Positions 1-8,597 of a stretch of DNA of 64,000 nt are shown here, in pieces. Position 1 is the first letter of the stretch, and each line of letters begins with the position of its first letter. Below the pieces are notes generated by a model. It did no database searches. It saw nothing but the letters and a program-made list of their open reading frames with translations, and was not told where the DNA came from. The translations under genes were made by a program, and so were the position numbers. The stretch comes from Mycolicibacterium palauense (GTDB taxonomy: Bacteria > Actinomycetota > Actinomycetes > Mycobacteriales > Mycobacteriaceae): positions 25,935 through 89,934 of the forward strand of contig NZ_NVQF01000016.1 in assembly GCF_002592005.1 (NCBI RefSeq), written 5' to 3'.

Positions 1-657
1 GAGAGCGGACGCGTCGACCTCGACACCGTTGAAATGCACCCGTGCGTAGCGCTTGACCATGTCGATCGAGCGCTGCGGCTCGACGGTGACGCCGGAGGCG
101 TCGGTGCCGACCAGGAACTGCCCGATCCCGTCGCCGGTATCGGCGGTGACCAGCAGCACCGAGCTCTCGGCGCCGGCTTCGACGCGGTCCTTGACTCCGT
201 CGATGCGATATCCGGACCCGGTCGGCGTGGCCGTCACGGCGGCCTCCAGCGGTGCCCACCGCCGGTTCGGTTCGTAGACCGCCCACGATGCGACGACCTC
301 GCCCGACACCAGCGCCTCGATGGTCGGCAGGTGTGTCTTGGCGTTGTCGGCATCGGCGAGCCCGGCCAGCACGGTGCTGACCGGATGCAGCGGCCCCGGG
401 GCGACGGTGCGGCCGATGAGCCCGGCCACCAGCGCCAGGTCGGCGACCCCGTCTCCGGATACGCTGCCACCGCCGAGCTCCTCGGGAACCAGCAGGCTCG
501 CCCAGCCCAGCTCTGCCGCCCTGGACCACCACTCGGGTTCGAAAGACGTTCCCTCGGAGTGCAGTTCGCGAACGCGGCTCAGAGAGGCTTCCTTGCCCAG
601 GAACGACTGGGTCGTGGACGCGAACAGGATCTGCTCGGGGGAGTCGGCGTCGGTCAT
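1..657 (-). CDS. Acyl-CoA dehydrogenase family protein, N-terminal part (cut by window edge)
   Basis: The minus strand is open from an ATG at 657 to the window edge (219 codons) with no stop, so the C-terminus lies outside. The protein begins MTDADSPEQILFAS and carries the helical N-terminal acyl-CoA dehydrogenase domain (ELGWASLLVPEELGGG near residue 50) followed by the start of the beta domain (YRIDGVKDRVEAG). The family are flavoproteins that oxidise acyl-CoA thioesters. The catalytic base lies in the missing C-terminal part, so activity cannot be judged. It is read in the same direction as the amidohydrolase and TetR genes upstream, 91 bp after the amidohydrolase stop, and may share the promoter at 2011-2052. 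Its substrate is unknown; a role in degrading an aromatic or steroid-like compound is only an inference from the neighbours. Confidence 0.85.
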   Translation of the reverse strand, partial: MTDADSPEQILFASTTQSFLGKEASLSRVRELHSEGTSFEPEWWSRAAELGWASLLVPEELGGGSVSGDGVADLALVAGLIGRTVAPGPLHPVSTVLAGLADADNAKTHLPTIEALVSGEVVASWAVYEPNRRWAPLEAAVTATPTGSGYRIDGVKDRVEAGAESSVLLVTADTGDGIGQFLVGTDASGVTVEPQRSIDMVKRYARVHFNGVEVDASAL

Positions 658-748
658 GAGTTCAGTAAAGCCTCTTCACGCTAAAGACCCTCCCGCGGGG
701 GGCGTGTCGGTGTTCCGGCAGGCCCCCCGCGCGAGGGTGAGTGGTCGG

Positions 749-1978
749 TCAGGCGAGGACGAGCTCGGGCACGTCGGGCTTGTGGACGGCCTTGTTGGGG
801 ACCTTGAACAGATCGACAAGGTTGCCGCCCATGACCTTTCGCTGTTCCTCTTCGTTGAGGCCCTGAGCCTGCAGGTCGTCGACGAGCTTGACCGGGTCGG
901 CCAGGCCCTCCGGGTGCGGCCAGTCTGAACCGAAGATGATCCGGTCCATGCCGATCAGGTCGCCCATTTTCTTGAAATCGTCCTCCCAGAACGGCGCCAC
1001 GTACACGCCGCGCTTGAACGCCTCGATCGGGTCCTCGGGGAACTCCTGCGGCATCTTCATGAAGACGTCTTTGAACTGGTAGAACAGGTAGGGAACCCAG
1101 GACGCGCCGTTCTCGATCGACAGGATGCGCAGGTCCGGATTGCGGGTCAGCGCGCCGTGGCAGACCAGGGCGGCCATGGTGTCCTCGATCGGGCGCTTGC
1201 CCATCGCGACCATCCGGAACGCCGTGGGCTTGAACGGCAGGAACTCGTCGGCGGGCTCCCAGTCGTTGAGGTACTGGGCGTAGCCGCTGTCCGAGGCGTG
1301 CATGCAGACCGGGATCCCGGCCTTGACGCAGGCATCCCAGAAGGGGTCGAATTCGGGCAGGCCCAGCGAGCGGGTGCCGCGGTAGCCGGGCACCGGGGCC
1401 GGACGCACCAGCACCGTCTTGGCGCCGCGTTCCAGGCACCACTCGAGCTCTTCCAGGGCGCGGTCGACGACGCTGAGGTTGATCACCGGCGTGGAGAAGA
1501 TGCGGCCCTGGTAGTCGAACTGCCAGGTCTCGTACATCCACTGGTTGAGCGCGTGGATGATGTCGAGGATCAGATCCGGATCGTCCTTCATGCGCTCCTC
1601 GACCAGGCTGGCCAGCGTCGGGAACATGATGGTGTAGTCCAGGCCCAGGCTGTCGAGCACCTCGAGGCGGGCCTCGGGATTGCGGAACGCGGGGATGGCC
1701 TTCATCGGCTTGCCCATCACCTCGCGGTAGCTCTTGCCGCCGCTGCCGTGCTTGAAGTACTCCTCCTGGGCGCCGGGACGCGCGACCACCTCGAAGGTGG
1801 GGTTGGGGATGTAGTCGCTGATGTGGTTGCGCACCACGATCTTGGTGCGTCCGTGCACGTCGATGTAGTCGATGACGCCCTTGCGGTGCTCCGGCAGGAA
1901 CTGGGTCAGGGCTTCCTTGGGCTCGTAGAAGTGGTTATCCGCGTCGAACACCGGATAGTCGAGGTGGCGTGAGGGCAT
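749..1978 (-). CDS. Amidohydrolase 2 family metal-dependent hydrolase or decarboxylase
   Basis: This 409-residue TIM-barrel protein belongs to the amidohydrolase-2 (ACMSD-like) family, whose members hydrolyse or decarboxylate cyclic acids. It starts DYPVFDADNHFYEP, where D-x-D-x-H (residues 12-16) stands for the usual first metal motif. A second likely ligand is H227 (CMHASD), and the conserved late Asp is D352 in FGSDWPHPEG. The ATG at 1978 was chosen because a perfect AGGAGG lies 6 nt before it on the minus strand; an upstream in-frame extension to 2068 has no ribosome site and would run through the operator. Two palindromes at 2011-2052 lie 33-75 nt upstream. The TetR gene is upstream and the acyl-CoA dehydrogenase downstream on the same strand, suggesting a small regulated catabolic unit. 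Substrate not identifiable. Confidence 0.88.
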   Translation of the reverse strand: MPSRHLDYPVFDADNHFYEPKEALTQFLPEHRKGVIDYIDVHGRTKIVVRNHISDYIPNPTFEVVARPGAQEEYFKHGSGGKSYREVMGKPMKAIPAFRNPEARLEVLDSLGLDYTIMFPTLASLVEERMKDDPDLILDIIHALNQWMYETWQFDYQGRIFSTPVINLSVVDRALEELEWCLERGAKTVLVRPAPVPGYRGTRSLGLPEFDPFWDACVKAGIPVCMHASDSGYAQYLNDWEPADEFLPFKPTAFRMVAMGKRPIEDTMAALVCHGALTRNPDLRILSIENGASWVPYLFYQFKDVFMKMPQEFPEDPIEAFKRGVYVAPFWEDDFKKMGDLIGMDRIIFGSDWPHPEGLADPVKLVDDLQAQGLNEEEQRKVMGGNLVDLFKVPNKAVHKPDVPELVLA

Positions 1979-2010
1979 GTTGTGCCTCCTGATACGTCGT
2001 GTGACATCAC

Positions 2011-2052
2011 GCGGTAACGGCATTACCGCTTCAGTGGTAATGACATTACCAC
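2011..2052. promoter_or_regulatory. Pair of palindromic operators upstream of the amidohydrolase
   Basis: Two related palindromes lie in the gap between the TetR gene and the amidohydrolase start. The first (2011-2029) has 7-bp arms GCGGTAA/TTACCGC around five bases. The second (2034-2052) has 9-bp arms GTGGTAATG/CATTACCAC around one base. Their centres are 23 bp apart, about two helical turns, as expected for cooperative binding of two dimers on one DNA face. The adjacent TetR protein is the obvious candidate ligand-responsive repressor; this is inference. Confidence 0.7.
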
Positions 2053-2108
2053 GGCGGGTCGGCGACACGCCAGAGCCGCAGGGCGCTCGTTATACGACCA
2101 GTTCAGGG

Positions 2109-2759
2109 CTAGTTTTTGTGGATCCCGCGGACGCAGAAGGCGTACAGGTGGGCGCTGTCGATGGGAACCCCGTTGAGCTCGGCGCCGAGCTCCCGTAGTC
2201 GCAGGGCGCCCAACACGGTCTGCATGAGGATCGCGGCATCGGTCGCGACGTCGAGGTCGGCGCGGAACTCACCCTCGGCGATACCCCGGCGCAGGATGTC
2301 GACGACCAGGCCGTGCAGCGGCGCCAGCACCCGGGCGAACTCCTTGGGCCGGGTCTCCAGCAGGTGGTCGTTGTAGTAGGTCAGGCCGCGGTTGATGCTG
2401 TCCTGGGTGGTCGACTCCGCGGGCGCGCCGATCCGGTCGATCAGCCGGCGCAGCGCGGCGCCGCTGGACAGCCCCGTGGTCTCGGCGCGCCAGCGGTCGG
2501 TGGCGTCGACCATGATCTTGGCGACCAGGGCCAGCAGCAGTTCGTCCTTGGTGGCGAAGTGCTGGTAGAACGCCCGCAGCGAGGTCTTGGACCGCTCCAC
2601 GACCTCCAGCACGGTGAAATCGGTGCGGCCGGTCTCGCCGAGGATCGCCAGCGCCGAGCGCATGAAGCTCTGCGCGCGCGCCTCGGATCGCGTCTTGGCG
2701 GACTCGGGCGCGGAATCCCCCTGCGGCTGCCGCGAACCGGCTCCGCTGGGCTTGGACAT
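2109..2759 (-). CDS. TetR/AcrR family transcriptional regulator
   Basis: A 216-residue protein with the N-terminal TetR helix-turn-helix: residues ~27-75 read RSEARAQSFMRSALAILGETG, then VVERSKTSLRAFYQHFATKDELL, the family's recognition-helix signature. The C-terminal ligand domain is not specifically recognisable. The first ~25 residues are a disordered Ser/Gly/Gln-rich tail. It lies directly upstream of the amidohydrolase on the same strand, separated by the double palindrome at 2011-2052, and is divergent from the LLM oxidoreductase at 2884. It probably represses the downstream catabolic genes, and may also touch the divergent promoter. Confidence 0.9.
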   Translation of the reverse strand: MSKPSGAGSRQPQGDSAPESAKTRSEARAQSFMRSALAILGETGRTDFTVLEVVERSKTSLRAFYQHFATKDELLLALVAKIMVDATDRWRAETTGLSSGAALRRLIDRIGAPAESTTQDSINRGLTYYNDHLLETRPKEFARVLAPLHGLVVDILRRGIAEGEFRADLDVATDAAILMQTVLGALRLRELGAELNGVPIDSAHLYAFCVRGIHKN

Positions 2760-2868
2760 GGCGCACCCCTGACACTCGCGCGCGGGTGACCCCCGCGCTT
2801 CGGTGCACGAGGGTACCGCTCGATCGCCGTGCTGTGCGAGCGTCTAGCGCAAGGGTTACCCCGAGCGC

Positions 2869-2874
2869 TACTGT
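2869..2874 (+). promoter_or_regulatory. -10 box (TACTGT) for the LLM oxidoreductase
   Basis: TACTGT fits the mycobacterial -10 consensus TANNNT and ends 9 nt before the ATG at 2884, so the transcript would be leaderless or nearly so. No Shine-Dalgarno sequence stands before this ATG. Confidence 0.45.
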
Positions 2875-2883
2875 CTTGGACCC

Positions 2884-3756
2884 ATGGCCGTCGAGTGGTT
2901 CCTGTTCCTGCCGCAGGTGCGAATGGGCATCGATGACGTCCTCGTGCGCGCTCGCGGCGCGGAGGCCGCCGGCTTCGACGGCATCGCATTCATCGACCAC
3001 CTCGAGCCTCCCGGCGCCACCCACCAAAGCATCTGGGAGGCAATGACTGTCGCGACGTGGGTGGCCGCGCACACCGAACGGCTGCGGATCGGGCACCTCG
3101 TGTTGTGCGACGCGTTCCGGCATCCGGCGGTGCTGGCCAAGCAGGCGGTGACGTTGGCCGAGTGTTCGGGTGGCCGATTCGAACTCGGACTGGGCTCGGG
3201 TTCCTGGCCAGCCGAGTTCGCCCGGTTCGGGATCGCCGACGGGGACGATGCGAAGGCCCGCGCCCGCAGGCTGGCCGCGGACGTCGTCGCGATCCGGCGC
3301 TACTGGGGTTGTGAGGGCCCGGCCGAGGAGTCCCAGCAACCGCAGCCGTCTCAACGCATTCCGCTGGTGCTGGGTGGGACCGGCAGGACGACGCTGCGGT
3401 TGGCCCGCGAATACGCGGACTGGTGGAACATCCCCTCGCATCAGCTCGACAAGCTCGATTCGCTGCTGCCCGAGGTGGGCCCGGCGAAGGTGTCGATGCA
3501 GCAGATGGTGGCACTGGTGGCCAGGGGCGCCGACCGAGACCAGGTGACCGACGTCAGTACCCGCCGTTTCGGGCATCTGGGATCGGGACTGGTGTGCGGC
3601 GACGCCGACGAACTGGTGCGGCACTTCGGTGCGCTGGCCGACAAGGGCGTGCGGCGCTTCTATGTGTGGTTCGCCGACTTCGCGGCGCCAGAGACCCTGG
3701 CCGAATTCGCGGACACGGTAATCAAAGTCGTCAGACCAGAAGGGGAACGAGTGTGA
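2884..3756 (+). CDS. LLM class (luciferase-like) F420-dependent oxidoreductase
   Basis: A 290-residue protein of the bacterial luciferase-like superfamily, opening VEWFLFLPQVRMGIDDVL, with the barrel signatures AEAAGFDGIAFIDHL and SGGRFELGLGSGSWPAEFARFG (residues ~95-120). In mycobacteria many short family members use reduced coenzyme F420 rather than FMN; that cofactor is inferred from lineage, not seen. The terminal GTG TGA overlaps the next gene's GTG start by 4 bp, so it is translationally coupled to the thioesterase, hinting that both act on one acyl-CoA-linked substrate. Confidence 0.85.
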   Translation: MAVEWFLFLPQVRMGIDDVLVRARGAEAAGFDGIAFIDHLEPPGATHQSIWEAMTVATWVAAHTERLRIGHLVLCDAFRHPAVLAKQAVTLAECSGGRFELGLGSGSWPAEFARFGIADGDDAKARARRLAADVVAIRRYWGCEGPAEESQQPQPSQRIPLVLGGTGRTTLRLAREYADWWNIPSHQLDKLDSLLPEVGPAKVSMQQMVALVARGADRDQVTDVSTRRFGHLGSGLVCGDADELVRHFGALADKGVRRFYVWFADFAAPETLAEFADTVIKVVRPEGERV

Positions 3757-4634
3757 CCACCGAATCAAACCAGTCCGTCTGGACCGTACAGAGTCTGCTG
3801 GACCTGTTCGATGTCTCGCCGATCGGCGAGGACCGGTTCGCCGCCGAGACCGGTCCGGCCGGCGAGGACGAACGTCAGGTGGTGGAGGGCACCCAGGTGC
3901 TGGCGCAGTCCATCGTCGCGCTCGCCAAGCGGTTTCCGGACAAGTCGGTGCGCTCGGTGCACGCGGTCTTCAGCCGCGCGGTAATGGTCGGTGCCCCCGT
4001 CGAGCTGGTCATCGACGTCGCCCACGAGGGGCGTTCGACCGCCACGGCGGTGGTCACCGCGCTGCAGAACGGCAAACGCTGCATCACCGTCACCGCACTG
4101 GCCGACGTGCCGACCGCGGACGTCATCGCCCACCATCTCGCGCGTCCTCAGGTCGCCGCGCCCGGTGACGCCTTCGTCTCGGACATGCCGATGACGGGGC
4201 GTCAGGTCCGGGTGGTCGACGTCGTCGACGTCAACAGTCCCGACGAGGTCGGCCCGCCGGAACTGCACGCCTGGCTGCACTACGAACCGATCCCGGAGCG
4301 GGAGGATCTGGCCAAGGCGCTCGTGGCATATTTCACTGGGCACCTTGGTATTTCGACGACAATGCGGGCCCACGAGGGTATCGGGACCAGCCAGGCGCAC
4401 CTGACGGTGTCGACGGCGCCGATGACCGTCACCGTCAGCTTCCACGAGCCGGTGAGCTGGGAAGGCTGGCTGTTGTACTCGCATGAGAGCACCCAGGTCG
4501 GTGCGGGGATGTCCTACGTGCGCGGCACCGTCCACACCGAGGAGGGGGCCCTGATCGCGTCGTTCGCGCAGGAGGGGCTGATCCGACCGCTACGCACCTC
4601 CGACACCTCCATCGCCGCCCAGTCCAGGCTCTGA
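3753..4634 (+). CDS. Acyl-CoA thioesterase, TesB-like double-hotdog protein
   Basis: A 293-residue protein that looks like a TesB-type double hotdog thioesterase, which hydrolyses acyl-CoA to free acid and CoA. Two hotdog-like halves are visible: residues ~35-130 (RFPDKSVRSVHAVFSRAVMV and following strands) and ~170-290 (ELHAWLHYEPIPEREDLAKA ... SWEGWLLYSHES). The GTG at 3753 was chosen because it overlaps the upstream stop as GTGTGA and follows a purine-rich AGAAGGGGAACGA. The conserved late motif with AGAGMSYVRGTVHTEEGALIA-like wording (here GAGMSYVRGTVHTEEGALIA) is typical of the family. Paired with the F420-type oxidoreductase; chain length preference unknown. Confidence 0.82.
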   Translation: MTTESNQSVWTVQSLLDLFDVSPIGEDRFAAETGPAGEDERQVVEGTQVLAQSIVALAKRFPDKSVRSVHAVFSRAVMVGAPVELVIDVAHEGRSTATAVVTALQNGKRCITVTALADVPTADVIAHHLARPQVAAPGDAFVSDMPMTGRQVRVVDVVDVNSPDEVGPPELHAWLHYEPIPEREDLAKALVAYFTGHLGISTTMRAHEGIGTSQAHLTVSTAPMTVTVSFHEPVSWEGWLLYSHESTQVGAGMSYVRGTVHTEEGALIASFAQEGLIRPLRTSDTSIAAQSRL

Positions 4635-4644
4635 GCCCGGCCGG

Positions 4645-4680
4645 CGGCGACGGGCGTGCCCGGGCGCTACGCCGTCGCCG
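4645..4680. terminator. Possible hairpin between convergent genes
   Basis: CGGCGACGG (4645-4653) can pair with CCGTCGCCG (4672-4680) between the thioesterase stop and the convergent DUF885 gene. The right arm falls inside the last codons of the minus-strand gene. There is no U-tract. Confidence 0.3.
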
Positions 4681-6094
4681 GCCCCCGCGGCGTCATCACG
4701 GAGATCAGGACGTCCAACGGCAGGCCGCCGAGGTCGAGGGCCCGGGCGTGGAACTCCTTCAGGCCCATCCCGGCACCCACGACCTCGTCGCGCAGGCCGC
4801 GCCAGATCCGTTGGCCCACCGCGTAGGAGGGCGCCTGACCGGGCCAGCCCAGGTAGCGGTCCAGTTCGAAGCGCAGGTTGTCCTCGGCCATGGCCGAATG
4901 CGTGGTCAGGAACTCCCAGGCGCGCGCGGCGTCCCAGGTCCCGCCGTCGGGGGCCGTCTTGCGGGTGTGCAGGCCGATGTCGATGACGACCCGGGCTGCC
5001 CGGAAGCGTTGTGCGTCAAGCATTCCCATTCGTGCACCGTCATCGTCGAGCCAGCCGAGCTCGGCCATCAGTCGTTCGGCGTACAGCGCCCAGCCCTCGC
5101 CGTGACCGGACACCCAGCAGGCCAGCCGCCGCCAGCGGTTGAGTCGGTCGGCGAGCATCACCGCACGGCCGATCTGCAGGTGGTGGCCCGGCACTCCCTC
5201 GTGGAAGACGGTGGTGGTCTCCCGCCAGGTGTGGAAGGTCTCCACGCCCGGCGGCACCGACCACCACATCCGGCCGGGGCGGCTGAAGTCCTCGGACGGC
5301 CCGGTGTAGTAGATGCCGCCGGTCTGGGTCGGCGCGATCCGGCATTCCAGTCGCTGCAACTGGTCCGGGATGTCGAAGTGGTCACGGGCCAGCGCGGCCA
5401 CGGCGCGGTCGGAGAGGTCCTGCATCCAATGCTGCAGGGCCTCGGTGCCCACGACGACGTAGCTCGGTTCGGAGTCCAGGCGCCGCAGTGCCTCGGCGAC
5501 GGTGGCGCCGGGGTAGCGCCGGGCGGCGATCGACTCCTGTTCGGCCACGATCTTATGCAGCTGTTGCAGGCCCCAGTCGTAGGTTTCGTCCAGGTCGATC
5601 CGGCTGCCCAGGAACGCCCGTGAGAAAAGCCGGTATTCGTCGCGGCCGCGCAGTGCCGCGACGTAGCCGTCCACCCGGGCCGGTACCCGGGCCAGCCGCG
5701 CGGCGACCACAGCCCAGTCGTCGTCGGTGTCGGTGGCCATCAGATCGAACACGTCGCGCATCGTCTGCAGCGGCGAGGCGATCACGTTGAGCTCGCCGAG
5801 ATCCAGGCCGGCCTCGTGCAGCTCCACCGCGACGCCGAGGCGCTCGCGCATGGCGGCCACGGTCACGACGTCCACGTCGTCGGCGGGCCCGGTGCGGTCC
5901 AGCTCGCGCAGGGCGGCGCGGGCGGCGTCGGCGCGCGCGGCGACACCGGCGGGGGAGTAGTCGGTCAGTTCACGGTTGTAGTCGGTGTCGCGGCCGACGA
6001 TGCCGAGTTCGGTTGCTGCGCAGGGATCCAGTTCGGCCAATGTGTCCAGGTAGCGCTCGGCGACGGCGTCTACCGCTGTCCGTGCCCTAGCCAA
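4667..6094 (-). CDS. DUF885 family protein, putative metallopeptidase
   Basis: A 475-residue DUF885 protein. Residues ~305-320 read TTVFHEGVPGHHLQIGRA, an HExxxHH-like zinc site typical of this family, whose few studied members are peptidases. It is mostly helical, with no signal peptide, so probably cytosolic. The TTG at 6094 is the only reasonable start in the short stretch between the in-frame stop and the conserved AVAERYLDTLAELDP; it overlaps the stop of the upstream metallopeptidase gene by 8 bp, implying translational coupling. A TTG start lowers certainty about the first residues. Two putative zinc peptidases thus sit in one transcription unit. Confidence 0.8.
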   Translation of the reverse strand: MARARTAVDAVAERYLDTLAELDPCAATELGIVGRDTDYNRELTDYSPAGVAARADAARAALRELDRTGPADDVDVVTVAAMRERLGVAVELHEAGLDLGELNVIASPLQTMRDVFDLMATDTDDDWAVVAARLARVPARVDGYVAALRGRDEYRLFSRAFLGSRIDLDETYDWGLQQLHKIVAEQESIAARRYPGATVAEALRRLDSEPSYVVVGTEALQHWMQDLSDRAVAALARDHFDIPDQLQRLECRIAPTQTGGIYYTGPSEDFSRPGRMWWSVPPGVETFHTWRETTTVFHEGVPGHHLQIGRAVMLADRLNRWRRLACWVSGHGEGWALYAERLMAELGWLDDDGARMGMLDAQRFRAARVVIDIGLHTRKTAPDGGTWDAARAWEFLTTHSAMAEDNLRFELDRYLGWPGQAPSYAVGQRIWRGLRDEVVGAGMGLKEFHARALDLGGLPLDVLISVMTPRGPATA

Positions 6095-6989
6095 GATTCG
6101 CGGCGCGGTAGGTGTCGCATTGTTCGGGATCGCCGCTCTGATAGCCGACGGTGAACCAGTGCTGGCGCTGGGCCGAGGAGCCGTGGGTCCACGATTCGGG
6201 GTTGACCCGCCCCGTCGCCTCCCGCTGGATGCGGTCGTCGCCGACCGAAGACGCCGCCGACAGCGCGTCCTGGATGTCCTTGTCGCTCAGCGGTTCCAGA
6301 AATGTCACATCGGTTCCCGGTTGCTTGGTGATGGCGGCGTAGTGGGCCCACACCCCGGCGTAGCAGTCGGCCTGGAGTTCGGTGCGCACGCTGTTGCCGT
6401 CGGCGCCCTGCGGTCCGCGCTGAGCCTTGGCGAGGTCACCGAGCAGATTCTGCACGTGATGACCGTACTCGTGGGCGACCACATACTCCTGGGCCAGCGG
6501 CCCGCCACTGGAGCCGAACTGATCCTGCAGGACGGCGAAGAAATCGGTGTCGAAGTAGGCGGTCTGGTCACCGGGGCAGTAGAACGGCCCGACCTCGGTG
6601 GTCGCCGGACCGCACGCGGTGTTCACCTGACCCTTGAACAGCCGCAGACCGGGACGGGTGTAGCCGGGCAGCAGTTGGCTCCAGACCCCGTCGACGGAGT
6701 TGCCGGTGGCGATGATCCGGCATTCGAGGATCTCGTTGGCGTCCTTGCCGGTACGGCACTGGCTGACGTCGAAGGCCCCCGTCTGCTGGCCCGCCTGCGT
6801 CCCGGGGGGCTCGACGCCCTGCTGGTTCATCACGTCACCGGGGTCGACCCCGAAGAAGAGCGCGACCAGCAGGATCACCAGGCCGCCGACGCCGCCGCCG
6901 ATCGCCACCCCGCGCCCGCCGCGGAAGCCGCCACCGCCGCTGGTCGACGTGGTGCTGGTGTCGATCCGCATCCCTTCGTTGAAGGTCAT
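6087..6989 (-). CDS. Neutral zinc metallopeptidase (YpfJ family), Rv2575-like
   Basis: A 300-residue membrane-anchored metallopeptidase. Residues 1-30 are Ser/Thr/Gly-rich, a hydrophobic segment VAIGGGVGGLVILLVALFFG (~26-45) anchors it, and the outer domain holds the zinc site VVAHEYGHHVQN (HExxH) with the downstream glutamate region RTELQADCYAG. This is the YpfJ/Zn_peptidase family. The start ATG at 6989 follows GGAG and gives MTFNEGMRIDTSTTSTS, as in the M. tuberculosis homologue. Several Cys (QCRTG, LECRI, TACGP, FYCPG) may form disulfides outside the cell. It is divergent from the carboxylesterase at 7076 and coupled to the DUF885 gene. Substrate unknown. Confidence 0.9.
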   Translation of the reverse strand: MTFNEGMRIDTSTTSTSGGGGFRGGRGVAIGGGVGGLVILLVALFFGVDPGDVMNQQGVEPPGTQAGQQTGAFDVSQCRTGKDANEILECRIIATGNSVDGVWSQLLPGYTRPGLRLFKGQVNTACGPATTEVGPFYCPGDQTAYFDTDFFAVLQDQFGSSGGPLAQEYVVAHEYGHHVQNLLGDLAKAQRGPQGADGNSVRTELQADCYAGVWAHYAAITKQPGTDVTFLEPLSDKDIQDALSAASSVGDDRIQREATGRVNPESWTHGSSAQRQHWFTVGYQSGDPEQCDTYRAANLG

Positions 6990-7063
6990 CGGTGTTCTCC
7001 GTCCGCGTCCTGATCCGGTCCCCGGCCGGCGGGCCGGTTCCCCGACCGGTACAGCTTTGCACA

Positions 7064-7069
7064 TACCAT
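7064..7069 (+). promoter_or_regulatory. -10 box (TACCAT), leaderless promoter
   Basis: TACCAT lies 6 nt before the GTG at 7076, placing the predicted transcription start on the first base of the start codon. There is no ribosome-binding sequence in between. Confidence 0.5.
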
Positions 7070-7075
7070 TCAGGG

Positions 7076-8563
7076 GTGGCCGCCGTTGTCGAGGATGCGC
7101 GGACGGTGCACACGCCCTCCGGCGTCCTGCGGGGCACGACCGAGGGCGGGGTCGCCGTCTGGCGTGGGATCCCCTATGCCGAACAGCCGCTGGGTCAGCG
7201 CAGGTTTCTGGCACCGGCCCCGCCGCGGCCCTGGACTGGGGTGCGCGACGCGATCGAACACGGCCCGCTTCCGCCGCAGGGCCGCTCCTTCGTGGGCGGC
7301 GGGCGCGACGACCCCAAGATCCGCGACGAAGCCTGCCTGACGGTCACTGTGTGGTCACCCGACCCGGCTGGTTCGCTTCCGGTCATGGTCTGGGTGCCCG
7401 GCGGGGCCTTCGTCTACGGCGCCGGGCAGCTGCAGCTCTACAACGGCTCCCGGCTGGCCGCCAACGGCGGGGTGGTGGTCGTTAACGTCACCTACCGCAT
7501 CGGGGTGTTCGGCGGTTTCGAGCTCGGCTCACTGGGCGAGGGATTCGACGACAACCTGTGTCTGCGCGACCAGTTGGCCGCGCTGCGCTGGGTGCAGGAG
7601 AACATCGCCTCGTTCGGCGGCGACCCGGGCCGGGTCACCGTCTTCGGGGAGTCCGCCGGGGCCACCTCGGTGCTGGCCCTGTTGGCCAGCCCGGCGGCCC
7701 GCGGTCTGTTTCACCGGGCCATCGCACAGAGCCCGGCGCTGCCGCTGATCGCCGACTACGACAGCAGGGCCGAGCAGGCGCAACGCTTCCTGGCGGAAGT
7801 GCGCGCGCGCCCCGAGGAGCTCAAGGAGCTGCCGCAGCGGCGGCTGCGCCGCGCCGCGGGTCTGCTGCAGCTGCGCAGCGTGGCGACCACACCGACACTG
7901 GCCTACGGCCTGACATACGGGGTAGACCTGCTGCCGTACCACCCCATCGAGGCCGCGCGCGAGGCGGCGGTCTCGCCGACGCCGCTGATCGTCGGCACCA
8001 ACAGCCACGAGGCGTCGATGTTCGCCTGGTCGAAACCGCCGATGCTGCCCACGACACAGCCCATCATCGAGAGCTTCTTCGCGCGCCACGGCGGGGCCGA
8101 GGAGCAGGAACGGGTGTTGGCGGCCTATCCGGGCTATCCGCGGCGGCGGACCCTGATCGCCATCGGCTCCGACGCCATGTTCGGGGCGCCCACCTGGGCG
8201 TTCGCCGATGCCTACAGCGCGCTCGCCCCGACCTACGTATACCGTTTCGACCACGCCACCTGGACGTTGCGGGCGCTGGGCCTGGGTGCCACCCACGGCA
8301 GCGAGATCGTGCACATCCAGCACAGCTACGGCTCGTTCCTGGGGCGCAAGCTGCACCCGCTGGGGCGTGCGGTACCGCCGTCGGTGGGGCGCCGGATGCA
8401 GCGCACCTGGCTGCATTTCGCCACCGATTCCCAGCCGCTTCCGGACTGGCCACGCTATGACGGTGTGCGCCGCGCCACCCGGATCATCCGCACCACGCGC
8501 GACGTGACGGTGCAGGACCCGGACTCGGTGCGCCGCACGGCCTGGGAGGGGCTGAGCAGCTAG
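7076..8563 (+). CDS. Carboxylesterase family (type B) protein
   Basis: A 495-residue type-B carboxylesterase of the alpha/beta-hydrolase fold. The nucleophile is S193 in VTVFGESAGATSVLALLASP. The oxyanion region is VMVWVPGGAFVYGAG, and the usual opening TPSGVLRGTTEGGVAVWRGI is followed by PYAEQPLGQRRF. The catalytic His is probably in GATHGSEIVHI (~residue 406). No signal peptide is visible, so it is likely cytosolic. The GTG at 7076 is preferred over upstream frame extensions because the TACCAT -10 box makes a leaderless mRNA and homology begins at once. The family hydrolyses esters with broad specificity; the natural substrate is unknown. Confidence 0.88.
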   Translation: MAAVVEDARTVHTPSGVLRGTTEGGVAVWRGIPYAEQPLGQRRFLAPAPPRPWTGVRDAIEHGPLPPQGRSFVGGGRDDPKIRDEACLTVTVWSPDPAGSLPVMVWVPGGAFVYGAGQLQLYNGSRLAANGGVVVVNVTYRIGVFGGFELGSLGEGFDDNLCLRDQLAALRWVQENIASFGGDPGRVTVFGESAGATSVLALLASPAARGLFHRAIAQSPALPLIADYDSRAEQAQRFLAEVRARPEELKELPQRRLRRAAGLLQLRSVATTPTLAYGLTYGVDLLPYHPIEAAREAAVSPTPLIVGTNSHEASMFAWSKPPMLPTTQPIIESFFARHGGAEEQERVLAAYPGYPRRRTLIAIGSDAMFGAPTWAFADAYSALAPTYVYRFDHATWTLRALGLGATHGSEIVHIQHSYGSFLGRKLHPLGRAVPPSVGRRMQRTWLHFATDSQPLPDWPRYDGVRRATRIIRTTRDVTVQDPDSVRRTAWEGLSS

Positions 8564-8586
8564 CCGACCGGCATGCGCCGGCCGGC
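8563..8586. terminator. Hairpin between convergent carboxylesterase and SRPBCC genes
   Basis: GCCGACCGGC (8563-8572), loop ATGC, GCCGGCCGGC (8577-8586): a 10-bp stem with one mismatch, starting on the last base of the stop codon. No U-tract, as is common for mycobacterial terminators. It could serve both strands. Confidence 0.45.
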
Positions 8587-8597
8587 TCGGCCCGCGG

